Origin: Casp-Chloro-G3 sp002816715
GTDB lineage: Bacteria; Chloroflexota; Dehalococcoidia; Lucifugimonadales; UBA3495
Reading direction: 5' to 3'
Length of the DNA stretch: 27,411 nt
Assembly: GCA_027623815.1 (NCBI GenBank)
Contig: JAQBUV010000034.1
Coordinates: 1-27,411 of the forward strand
Shown piece by piece: positions 8,409-15,995 of the stretch. Positions within the stretch are counted from its first letter, which is position 1. Each line of letters opens with the position of its first letter. The notes under the pieces were generated by a model. The model did not search any database. It saw only the letters and a list, made by a program, of their open reading frames with translations, and had not been told where the DNA came from. Position numbers and translations under genes: made by a program.

Positions 8409-8461
8409 GGCTTTGAGGCTTTCAGTAACCAGGCTTTTCGCGACCGGGCTTTCGGTTACTC
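8409..8461. repeat. Degenerate 15-bp tandem repeat at the 3' end of sufU
   Basis: GGCTTT recurs at 8409, 8417, 8432 and 8447. The last three are exactly 15 bp apart and carry partly similar tails (CAGTAACCA, TCGCGACCG, CGGTTACTC). AGTAACC and GGTTACT in the outer units also form a 7-bp inverted pair with a 23-nt loop overlapping the sufU stop, which might act as a weak terminator or processing hairpin. Confidence 0.4.
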
Positions 8462-8905
8462 GGTGGCGACCACTTCCTGCTTGCCTTCCAGAGCGGCCAG
8501 CAGGGTGTGCCAGACCAGAATTGCGCACTTGATGCGGGTGGGGTAGGCCGACACGCCGGACAAAGTTTCCAGTTCGTCCAGGAGGTCAGAATCCACCTCC
8601 GCTCCCGACTCTGTGAGCATCTTGTGAACCTCGTTGAACAGACTCTCCGCCTGTTCCACCGTCATGCCCTTGATTTGCTGGGTTAGCATGGATGCCGAGG
8701 CCTTAGAGATGGCGCAGCCCGTTCCCTGGAAACCAATGTCCTGGATAATGTCGCCGTCCAGTTTCAGGTACAGAGTGTACTGGTCTCCACACAGCGGATT
8801 AAATCCTTCGGCAGAGTTGGTAGCGTCGTCCAGCTTGCGGTAGTTGCGGGGCTTGCTGTTGTGCTCCAGGAGTATTTCTTGGTACAGATCGGTTAAATCA
8901 GACAT
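8456..8905 (-). CDS. sufU: SufU iron-sulfur cluster assembly sulfurtransferase/scaffold
   Basis: 149 aa, typical for SufU. Conserved ligands are Cys39 and Asp41 in NPLCGDQ, Cys64 in GTGCAIS and Cys127 in RIKCAIL, with the SufU-specific insertion (about 85-115) between the second and third Cys. In Firmicutes-type SUF systems SufU binds Zn and takes the persulfide sulfur from SufS, passing it to SufBCD. It follows sufS by 120 bp; that gap holds a dispersed palindromic repeat. The ATG at 8905 begins at the family N-terminus (LTDLYQEILLEHNSKPRN). Confidence 0.94.
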   Translation of the reverse strand: MSDLTDLYQEILLEHNSKPRNYRKLDDATNSAEGFNPLCGDQYTLYLKLDGDIIQDIGFQGTGCAISKASASMLTQQIKGMTVEQAESLFNEVHKMLTESGAEVDSDLLDELETLSGVSAYPTRIKCAILVWHTLLAALEGKQEVVATE

Positions 8906-8931
8906 TCTTCAACAACTATTTGTTAAGGTTA

Positions 8932-9000
8932 TCCTTCGACAGGCTCAGGGTGAGCGGGTTCCCAGTTACTGACCGCTCGTGGTGAGCCTATCGAACCACA
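8932..9000 (-). repeat. Palindromic repeat (family 3, copy 1) between sufS and sufU
   Basis: Contains CCTTCGACAGGCTCAGG at its left end and, after a middle GGTTCCCAGTTACTGACCG, the complementary-type CTCGTGGTGAGCCTATCGAA. A related copy in the opposite orientation is at 22963-23027. The two arms allow a long imperfect hairpin in the sufS-sufU transcript. Confidence 0.65.
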
Positions 9001-9025
9001 TGGCTAGGTGAGTCCTCTAAAATTT

Positions 9026-10261
9026 CTAACTGAATACTTCAAGCACCCGGTCGATTCCTTCAACCAGGGAGTCGATCTCCGCCTTGGTGTTATAGAAAGC
9101 CAGGGAGGCCCGGGCGGTGGCTGGAATGCCGAACCGCTGCATCACCGGCTGGGCGCAGTGATGGCCAGTGCGGATGGCAATGCCCTGAGTATCTAAAATG
9201 GTGCCGATGTCGTGGGGATGGATGTCGCCCAAGACGAAGGACAGAATTCCGCCCTTTTCTTTAGCGGTGCCGATTATTTTCAGCCCCTCGATACGAGACA
9301 GACAATCGGTGCCATAGTCCAGGAGTTCCTTTTCGTAGGTATTGATCCGCTCCATCCCCAGGTCGTTCAGGTAATCAATGGCCGCGCCCAGGCCAATGGC
9401 CCCGGCGATATTGGGTGTCCCAGCCTCAAATTTATGGGGCAGTACGTTGTAGGTGGTCTTTTCAAAACTGACCGAACGGATCATCTCGCCGCCCGCCTGA
9501 TACGGCGGCATGGCGTTCAGATACTCTGCCTTGCCATAGAGAATACCGATGCCGGTCGGCCCGAACAATTTGTGCCCCGAGAAGACGAAGAAATCGCACC
9601 CCATTTTCTGAACGTCGATGGTCATGTGGGGAATGGACTGCGCGCCATCCACCAGCACGGGCACGCCCCGGCTGTGGGCCATTTCAATGATGGCCTCCAT
9701 TGGGTTGATGGTGCCCAGCGCGTTGGACTGGTGCACAATGGACACCAGCTTGGTGCGGGGACTGAGCAGCTTCTCGTATTCGTCAATCAGCAACTCGCCG
9801 GAGTCGTTGATCGGCACTACCTTTAGCTGCGCGCCCTTTTCCTCGCAGAGAATCTGCCAGGGCACGATGTTGGAGTGATGCTCCATGGTCGAGATAATAA
9901 TCTCGTCCCCCTGGCCGATGTTCTGCCGGCCAAAGGTCTGGGCCACCAGGTTGATGCCCTCGGTGGTCCCCCGTACGTAGATCAGCTCATGGTCTTCGGC
10001 GGCGTTGATGAACTTACGGACTTTGGTTCGCGCCGCCTCGTAGTCATCGGTAGCCAATTGACTGAGCGTGTGTACGCCCCGATGAACATTGGAATTCTCG
10101 GTGGTATAGTAGCGCACCAGAGCGTCAATCATCGACTGAGGTTTCTGACTGGTGGCTGCATTATCCAGATAAACCAGGGGTTTGCCGTTGACCGTCTGCT
10201 TCAGCAGGGGGAAATCCTCACGGATTCTGGCGACGTCGAAGGTGCCGGAAGTGGTAGTCAC
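9026..10261 (-). CDS. sufS: Cysteine desulfurase SufS (class II)
   Basis: PLP enzyme that takes sulfur from L-cysteine as a persulfide for Fe-S assembly. 411 aa. N-terminal LVYLDNAATSQKP (29-41); PLP-stacking His in STMEHHSN; Lys231 in FSGHKLFGPTGIG forms the Schiff base; and the persulfide-carrying Cys369 lies in RTGHHCAQP, the short-loop form typical of SufS. The start is a GTG at 10261 whose GTGA overlaps the sufD stop by 4 nt, with a GGAGG five bases upstream, so translation is coupled to sufD. An NPHF-like or SufE partner is absent; SufU next door fills the acceptor role. Confidence 0.97.
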   Translation of the reverse strand: MTTTSGTFDVARIREDFPLLKQTVNGKPLVYLDNAATSQKPQSMIDALVRYYTTENSNVHRGVHTLSQLATDDYEAARTKVRKFINAAEDHELIYVRGTTEGINLVAQTFGRQNIGQGDEIIISTMEHHSNIVPWQILCEEKGAQLKVVPINDSGELLIDEYEKLLSPRTKLVSIVHQSNALGTINPMEAIIEMAHSRGVPVLVDGAQSIPHMTIDVQKMGCDFFVFSGHKLFGPTGIGILYGKAEYLNAMPPYQAGGEMIRSVSFEKTTYNVLPHKFEAGTPNIAGAIGLGAAIDYLNDLGMERINTYEKELLDYGTDCLSRIEGLKIIGTAKEKGGILSFVLGDIHPHDIGTILDTQGIAIRTGHHCAQPVMQRFGIPATARASLAFYNTKAEIDSLVEGIDRVLEVFS

Positions 10262-11598
10262 GATTCCCTCCCCAGTCGCAGAGTTGAGGTCGGGATGGCC
10301 TCCATGAACAGGCGGTCGAGATATTCACGCAATGGAGTCAACTCCACAGTGTCGATTATTTCGCTGGCAAAGGCGTGGATCAGTATCTGGCTGGCGGTTT
10401 CAACGTCCAGTCCCCGGCTTTGCATGTAGAACAGAGTGTCATCGTCAATGTGCCCGGCGGTAGCGCCGTGGCCGCATTTAACGTCATCGGCGTAGATTAG
10501 CAGACTGGGCTTGCTGTCCACCTCAGCATCCAGCGACAGCAGCAGGTTCTTATCGGTCTGCTGGGCATCGGTCTTCTGGGCTTCTTGCCGCACCGTCACA
10601 TTGCCGCCAAAAACCGCCCGGGACTTGCCGTCCAGAATTCCCTTGTAGAGCAGGCGGCTGGTGCCGTTGGGCTTGGCGTGATCAATGTTGATGTAGTTGT
10701 CCATGTGCTGAGTGCCGGTGGTCAGGTACAGGCCATTGAGCGTACAGCTTGCTCCTGGAGCATCCAGCAACACCTGGAAATCGTTGCGCCCAATGGCCGC
10801 GCCTTTAGCGAAAGACGCTGAGGTGAAGGTGCTGTCCTGGGACTGGCACACCCGGCTGACACCCACGTGGTAGGCTTCGGTGCTTTCCAGTAACAGACGG
10901 TAGTGACTGACGTTGGCACCGTCTTCCAGCACGATTTCAGTAACTGCATCGGTAAAAAACCGAGCGTCGGCCAGGCTGACGTAGCTCTCCACCAGGGTGA
11001 CCTGGCTGTTAGTGCCAGCGAGCAGCAGCGTCCTAGGGTAAGTGACTCGCGGCTCCACCTGGCCGGTGGTGACGAACACCAGATGCACCGGAGCGGACAA
11101 GACCTGACCAGCAGGAACGTGAACAAATGCGCCGTCCTGCAGGAAAGCGGTGTTCAAGGCGACGAAGCCGTCATCCTCGAAACTCGCCTGCTGGGCCAGA
11201 TGTTTCTGCACCAGTTCCGGGTGACTCTGGGCCGCTTCAGCCAAACTCCCAACGTATACGCCGCCAGTTGGCTGGGATGAAATATTCGGCGAATAATACC
11301 CATCGACAAAGACCAGGTTGATCCAACTGGCGTCCCAGGGCGCGGCCTTCTGCAACTGGCTGGAATCTACCTGCGGCTCCAAGCCCAGAGGATGTTCAAA
11401 GGCAACGTTGGCCACCGGCCTAACGTCGGTGTATTTCCACTTCTCGTTGCCCCGACGAATGATGGGCAGTCCCAAGTGTTCAAACCGCGTCCAGGCCTGC
11501 TCTCTGAGCTGAGTCAGCCAGGCGGGTTCGCCAGATGTAGATGCCAACGCCTGATAATCAGTAGCGTATTGGGGAAATCTAGTTGTAGTCTGGGTCAT
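10258..11598 (-). CDS. sufD: FeS assembly protein SufD
   Basis: 446 aa, beta-helical scaffold subunit that pairs with SufB in the SufBC2D complex. The N-terminal region carries RRGNEKWKYTDV (48-59), typical of SufD. The C-terminal signature is DVKCGHGATAGHIDDDTLFY, with Cys375, His377 and His383; the last region lies in the SufB-SufD interface where clusters are thought to form. It is preceded by sufC with 96 bp between, a gap containing a strong hairpin, and its stop overlaps the sufS start by 4 nt. The start ATG at 11598 matches the N-terminus of related proteins. Confidence 0.95.
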   Translation of the reverse strand: MTQTTTRFPQYATDYQALASTSGEPAWLTQLREQAWTRFEHLGLPIIRRGNEKWKYTDVRPVANVAFEHPLGLEPQVDSSQLQKAAPWDASWINLVFVDGYYSPNISSQPTGGVYVGSLAEAAQSHPELVQKHLAQQASFEDDGFVALNTAFLQDGAFVHVPAGQVLSAPVHLVFVTTGQVEPRVTYPRTLLLAGTNSQVTLVESYVSLADARFFTDAVTEIVLEDGANVSHYRLLLESTEAYHVGVSRVCQSQDSTFTSASFAKGAAIGRNDFQVLLDAPGASCTLNGLYLTTGTQHMDNYINIDHAKPNGTSRLLYKGILDGKSRAVFGGNVTVRQEAQKTDAQQTDKNLLLSLDAEVDSKPSLLIYADDVKCGHGATAGHIDDDTLFYMQSRGLDVETASQILIHAFASEIIDTVELTPLREYLDRLFMEAIPTSTLRLGRES

Positions 11599-11650
11599 TT
11601 CTCAGCTTTAAACCTGATGAGGAATTTTCTATAACCTTCATGGTGACTTC

Positions 11651-11692
11651 GCCTATACCTCCCACTTTGGGAGATAGGCCGGGGGTGAGGGA
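11651..11692 (-). repeat. Hairpin repeat between sufC and sufD (family 4)
   Basis: GCCTAT-ac-CTCCCA-ctt-TGGGAG-ATAGGC (11651-11679) is a 12-bp stem with a 2-nt bulge, followed by CCGGGGGTGAGGG. No T-run lies on the downstream (minus-strand) side, so termination is unlikely; it could stabilise or stage the polycistronic mRNA. It shares the CTCCC/GGGTGAGGG character of the longer repeat at 12534-12613. Confidence 0.6.
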
Positions 11693-11694
11693 AC

Positions 11695-12453
11695 CTACGC
11701 AACGGCTTCCCGAACCCAGTCGTAGCCCTTTTCTTCCAACTCGTGGGCCAGTTCCGGGCCGCCAGACCGAACCATGCGGCCATCCAGCAGCACATGGACG
11801 TAGTCGGGCGTAATGTAGTTCAAGATGCGCTGATAGTGGGTAACCAGCACCACCGCATTCTCCGGGTTGCGCAGCTTGTTGACTCCCTCCGACACGATGC
11901 GTAGTGCGTCGATGTCCAGACCGGAGTCGGTCTCGTCCAGCAGGGCCAGCTTGGGTTCAAGCATCGCCATTTGCAGGATTTCGTTGCGCTTCTTCTCACC
12001 GCCGGAGAAGCCTTCGTTGACATTTCGTTTGGCTAACTCCGGGTCTATTTCCACCATTGCGATCTTTTCTTTCAGCAAGCGGTCAAAGTCGCGGGCGGTC
12101 ATATCCTCTTCGCCATTGTGGTGGCGGCGGGCGTCGATGGCGGCCTTCAAGAACTGCCAGGCCCGCACCCCGGGAAGCTCGAGCGGATACTGAAATGCCA
12201 GGAATACCCCAGCCCGCGCCCGTTCTTCCGGGGGGAGAGCCAGCAAGTCCTGTCCTTGATACATAACTTCGCCGCTGGTGACCACGTATTCAGGCCGTCC
12301 GGCCAGCGTATTGGCCAGAGTGCTCTTACCCGAGCCATTTGGCCCCATAATGGCGTGGACTTCGCCGGCGTTGACGGTCAGGTCAACACCCTTCAGGATT
12401 TCTTGATCGCCGATGGAAACGTGGAGATTATGGATTTTGAGTATCTCGGTCAT
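11695..12453 (-). CDS. sufC: FeS assembly ATPase SufC
   Basis: 252-aa soluble ABC-type ATPase that drives conformational change of SufBD. Walker A GPNGSGKST at 37-45, the Q-loop FQYP near 87-90, the signature FSGGEKKR at 149-156, Walker B LALLDETDSGLD at 169-180, and the switch His206 in VVLVTHYQRI. There are no transmembrane segments, as expected for SufC. The ATG at 12453 has AGGAG five bases upstream. It lies 312 bp after the small HTH gene, an unusually long gap within a SUF operon that is packed with palindromes. Confidence 0.97.
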   Translation of the reverse strand: MTEILKIHNLHVSIGDQEILKGVDLTVNAGEVHAIMGPNGSGKSTLANTLAGRPEYVVTSGEVMYQGQDLLALPPEERARAGVFLAFQYPLELPGVRAWQFLKAAIDARRHHNGEEDMTARDFDRLLKEKIAMVEIDPELAKRNVNEGFSGGEKKRNEILQMAMLEPKLALLDETDSGLDIDALRIVSEGVNKLRNPENAVVLVTHYQRILNYITPDYVHVLLDGRMVRSGGPELAHELEEKGYDWVREAVA

Positions 12454-12496
12454 CTGGCTCCTACAGGATGATTGCTATTTGATTCTGAGTTTTCAT

Positions 12497-12514
12497 GCCC
12501 CGATGCATCGGGGC
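12497..12514. repeat. Perfect 18-bp palindrome upstream of sufC
   Basis: GCCCCGATGCATCGGGGC reads the same on both strands, about 43 bp before the sufC ATG. It could form a cruciform or an RNA dimer site, or be part of a dispersed repeat. No T-run follows on the minus strand. Confidence 0.7.
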
Positions 12515-12533
12515 GCCACCAAGGATGAAAATG

Positions 12534-12613
12534 GCTTCCTCGCCCCTTGTGGGAGAGGATTGAGGTGAGGGGTATCACCCTCATCCCAACCTTCTCCCAT
12601 CGAGGGAGAAGGT
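12534..12613 (-). repeat. Long nested hairpin repeat upstream of sufC (family 4)
   Basis: Two structures compete. ACCTTCTCCC (12589-12598) pairs perfectly with GGGAGAAGGT (12604-12613) around a 5-nt loop. Alternatively GGGAGAGGATTGAGGTGAGGG (about 12551-12571) can pair with the complementary-like CCCTCATCCCAACC..CTCCC stretch that follows. Such mutually exclusive hairpins suit an mRNA decay or attenuation element, though neither has a terminal T-run. Confidence 0.65.
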
Positions 12614-12634
12614 GCCTATTTTCAGAGCAGAGTC

Positions 12635-12769
12635 CTAGTATTACAACGACGGCTTGCAGGTTCGAGTTTCTGCGTAGTGCTCGCGAGTCCACTACAATTG
12701 GATCGGTTTAACAATCGCATCCCAAACATCGAAGTACCAGAAACCTCTATATCGTCGTTGTAATACTAG
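12635..12769. mobile_element. MITE-like 135-bp inverted-repeat element
   Basis: A perfect 17-bp inverted repeat, CTAGTATTACAACGACG at 12635-12651 and its complement at 12753-12769, bounds 101 bp. The interior arms are also partly complementary: a GAGTTTCTG-like stretch near 12664 against CAGAAACCTC near 12739. Both ends finish in CTAG, which is self-complementary and could be the duplicated target. There is no coding capacity. The right end supplies the TAG stop of the adjacent HTH gene. It has the form of a non-autonomous miniature transposon, but no transposase or second full copy is present in the window. Confidence 0.5.
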
Positions 12770-13176
12770 TTTTGTGAGAGTGAAAAGTGCGGATTATAGG
12801 GTAAGTAAGGTACACTATTTTGACCAGACTGAGGACATCGGGTTCGGTAGCCAGCAGCACTATTAAATTTATGGGGAGGCAATTTTAAAGACTCGGTGCG
12901 TACTGAGAATACCTTCTGGCAAAGTGAACAACACACCTGATGCTTCTCAACTCTCCAATATCGACCATTCCTAGGTCTAACTTGGCCTTTTAGAGACTTC
13001 AACCTACTGTAGACCACGCTGTAATCTAGGCTAACTTGGTCTGCGATTTCTCGGATAGTAAGGCCGCGCTCCCCAACTCCCCAGCGGGGCAAACACTTTA
13101 GAATCTGTTGTCGCTCTGCCTTTACTTTGAGGCGCTGAATGTTCTTGTTAACATTTTGGGCTGGAAAGTTCAACAT
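12766..13176 (-). CDS. Small winged-helix protein with HxxCxxC motif, putative SUF regulator
   Basis: 136 aa, not recognised as a named family. Residues about 20-62 form a helix-turn-helix: ERQQILKCLPRWG, then LTIREIADQVSLDYSVVYSRLKSL. A short wing ending NGRYWRV follows. Directly after comes HQVCCSLCQKVF with His79, Cys82, Cys83 and Cys86; only one further Cys (114) follows. The order HTH, Tyr, His-x2-Cys-x2-Cys-x-Lys-Val resembles the DNA-binding to Zn/dimerisation junction of Fur-family regulators, but the second CxxC and the metal-sensing strands are missing, so Fur is only an analogy. It starts 15 bp after the sufB stop with GGAG about 10 nt upstream. Its stop codon lies in the end of an inverted-repeat element, so the C-terminus may be truncated. 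Confidence 0.65.
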   Translation of the reverse strand: MLNFPAQNVNKNIQRLKVKAERQQILKCLPRWGVGERGLTIREIADQVSLDYSVVYSRLKSLKGQVRPRNGRYWRVEKHQVCCSLCQKVFSVRTESLKLPPHKFNSAAGYRTRCPQSGQNSVPYLPYNPHFSLSQN

Positions 13177-13191
13177 AATTAGATCGCTCCG

Positions 13192-14658
<1,467 letters not shown>

Positions 14659-14701
14659 GGGTGTTCCTCCGAACCGTTATAGGCCCTTAAACAAGGTACA
14701 A

Positions 14702-14730
14702 ATATTAAGGGGATTCTGGGGCAAAGTCAA
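14702..14730 (-). promoter_or_regulatory. SUF operon promoter
   Basis: Minus strand: -35 TTGACT (14730-14725), 17-bp spacer, -10 TAATAT (14707-14702). The predicted start is near 14695, leaving a leader of about 36 nt with a good ribosome site before sufB. Five of six -35 bases and five of six -10 bases match consensus. Confidence 0.75.
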
Positions 14731-14732
14731 GA

Positions 14733-14755
14733 TTGTCGACTGATTTGGTCAACAA
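14733..14755. promoter_or_regulatory. Candidate SUF operator palindrome
   Basis: TTGTCGAC (14733-14740) and GTCAACAA (14748-14755) are inverted with one mismatch around a 7-bp centre. The site abuts the upstream edge of the -35 box, where an activator or a repressor dimer could control sufB. It does not match the CAAC-N6-GTTG site of cyanobacterial SufR in order or spacing. The embedded HTH protein is one candidate binder. Confidence 0.5.
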
Positions 14756-14860
14756 TAAGCGTATCACCCACTTCAGGCACTGTCAATGAATGTGAAGTCC
14801 CATTGCGGCGCAATCTAATTGCACGTTCCGGAAATGTAATATTAACTATTTTCTAACGCA

Positions 14861-14890
14861 GAAGTTATACTCCATGAAGTTATATTCCAT
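14861..14890. repeat. 15-bp tandem duplication
   Basis: GAAGTTATACTCCAT is followed immediately by GAAGTTATATTCCAT, one mismatch in 15. It lies between the divergent sufB and tatD promoters. It may be a slippage product or paired protein-binding sites. Confidence 0.85.
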
Positions 14891-14892
14891 AG

Positions 14893-14919
14893 CGAGGGCA
14901 GACCTACGTGTCTGACCAA
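14893..14919. repeat. Short palindromic repeat (family 1, copy 2)
   Basis: Contains GGCAGAC-ctacgt-GTCTGAC (14897-14916), one mismatch from the perfect hairpin of the copy at 7212-7231, with the same AGGGCAGACCT..GTGTCTG context. Confidence 0.55.
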
Positions 14920-15132
14920 GATATACTGGCAGATAGGCCAAGTTTATACTGCTATACAACACAATTACAATGAATTATGTTAGGCCAGCAATAATTCGGT
15001 TCTTCCAACCCTCCGTTTTGTTAGTAACATGAGGCCATCCGTCGCCGGAGTCCCAAGTATAATCACGAATGTTTTCTAGAAATATAGCCCAAATAATCAC
15101 GCAATACGCACTATTTAGGCACTGTAAGCGTG

Positions 15133-15161
15133 TTGACGCCAAGAAACGCCCGTAGTATAAA
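15133..15161 (+). promoter_or_regulatory. tatD-lysR promoter
   Basis: TTGACG (15133-15138), 17-bp spacer, TATAAA (15156-15161). The predicted start is near 15168, about 24 nt before the tatD ATG, and the G-rich ribosome site (GGGGGG) lies within that leader. Confidence 0.7.
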
Positions 15162-15191
15162 TCAATCGAAATAGGGGGGCAAATTCAGCCA

Positions 15192-15986
15192 ATGCCAGAT
15201 ACGATTTTGCTAGGTGATGCCCATACTCATCTGGACCAGTATGCACCTGAAGAAATTCCCGGAATTGTAGAGCGGGCAGCAGAAGCCCACGTGAGATTCA
15301 TTGTCTGCGCCGGAACCACTTTGGAATCTACGCAAGCATGCATCCAGATGTCCAAACAGTATGATATCTTTTATGCTGGAGTCGGCATCCATCCAATGGA
15401 AGCCAACCAGCCGGTTGACGAGGACACTTACCGTCAGTTAGAGGCTTTTGCTAAAGGGAACGCCAAAGTCGTCTGCATCAGCGAAGTTGGTCTGGACTAT
15501 CTACCCGAATCCCCCGACCACGAAATCCAGGATCAAGTGTTCCGCCAGCACATACGGCTGGCCAAGAGCTTGGGCCTACCGATCATTTTTCACTCCCGCG
15601 AGTCCCACGCAGAAGTGTTTCGGCTGCTGCGAGAAGAACAGGCGGGAGACGTGGGCGGCGCGATGCACTACTTCCAAGGAGATGAGGCCACTGCACGGGA
15701 GGCCATCGACTGCGGATTTTTCATTTCGCTGGCCAGACCCTTGCTCCGGCTGCCAGAGCTACAGGAGGTCGCCAAATCCGTTCCGCTGGAACACATCGTA
15801 CTGGAAACCGACGCGTTTCCCCAACCATTCAAAAAATATCGCCATAGTTGGACCGAACCGAGGCATGTGCTTGAGGTCGCCCAAAAGCTAGCCGACTTGA
15901 AAGAAGTCAGCTTGTCTGAGGTAGCTGAAATTACCAGCAAAAACCTGGCCGGTCTGTTGAAACTTGAACATCTTTTGGAGCAATAA
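15192..15986 (+). CDS. tatD: TatD-family metal-dependent hydrolase/nuclease
   Basis: 264-aa TIM-barrel amidohydrolase of the TatD family, known as Mg/Mn-dependent 3'-5' DNases with roles in DNA repair and turnover. The metal-site residues are present: His11 and His13 in DAHTHLD, Glu98 in ISEVGLDY, His134 in IFHSRE, His159 in MHYFQG and Asp207 in ETDAFP. Length matches the family. It has its own promoter and is followed after 9 bp by a LysR gene, so the two are probably co-transcribed. The exact paralogue type (TatD, YcfH or YjjV) is not resolved. Confidence 0.92.
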   Translation: MPDTILLGDAHTHLDQYAPEEIPGIVERAAEAHVRFIVCAGTTLESTQACIQMSKQYDIFYAGVGIHPMEANQPVDEDTYRQLEAFAKGNAKVVCISEVGLDYLPESPDHEIQDQVFRQHIRLAKSLGLPIIFHSRESHAEVFRLLREEQAGDVGGAMHYFQGDEATAREAIDCGFFISLARPLLRLPELQEVAKSVPLEHIVLETDAFPQPFKKYRHSWTEPRHVLEVAQKLADLKEVSLSEVAEITSKNLAGLLKLEHLLEQ

Positions 15987-15995
15987 CGGGGTTAT

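Larger units (their letters stand above)
12454..12765. other. Palindrome-rich spacer inside the SUF operon
   Basis: 312 bp without a credible gene. It holds, from low to high coordinates, an 18-bp perfect palindrome (12497-12514), a family 4 repeat with nested hairpins (12534-12613) and most of a 135-bp inverted-repeat element (12635-12769). No canonical promoter for sufC was seen. The hairpins would all be present in a sufB-to-sufC read-through transcript. Confidence 0.8.
14659..15191. other. Divergent intergenic region sufB / tatD
   Basis: 533 bp, AT-rich, with no coding character. It contains the SUF promoter and operator at the left end, a 15-bp tandem duplication (14861-14890), a degenerate family 1 palindromic repeat (14893-14919) and the tatD promoter at the right end. 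The middle (about 14920-15130) holds no structure I could identify beyond a short repeated ATAATCACG motif near 15060 and 15095. Confidence 0.6.

Noticed and set aside
9212..9826. 204-aa plus-strand open frame opposite sufS
   Set aside because: Shadow of the sufS coding strand; His/Gly/Gln-rich composition typical of antisense frames.
11651..11679. Rho-independent terminator between sufC and sufD
   Set aside because: The stem is strong but no T-run follows on the minus strand, and downstream sufD-sufS are translationally coupled parts of the same pathway.
12766..13176. SufR identity for the HTH gene
   Set aside because: SufR is longer with a DeoR-type HTH and four widely spaced C-terminal Cys; this protein has a compact HxxCxxC right after the wing.
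14733..14755. Cyanobacterial SufR box
   Set aside because: The required CAAC-N6-GTTG order and spacing are not present.
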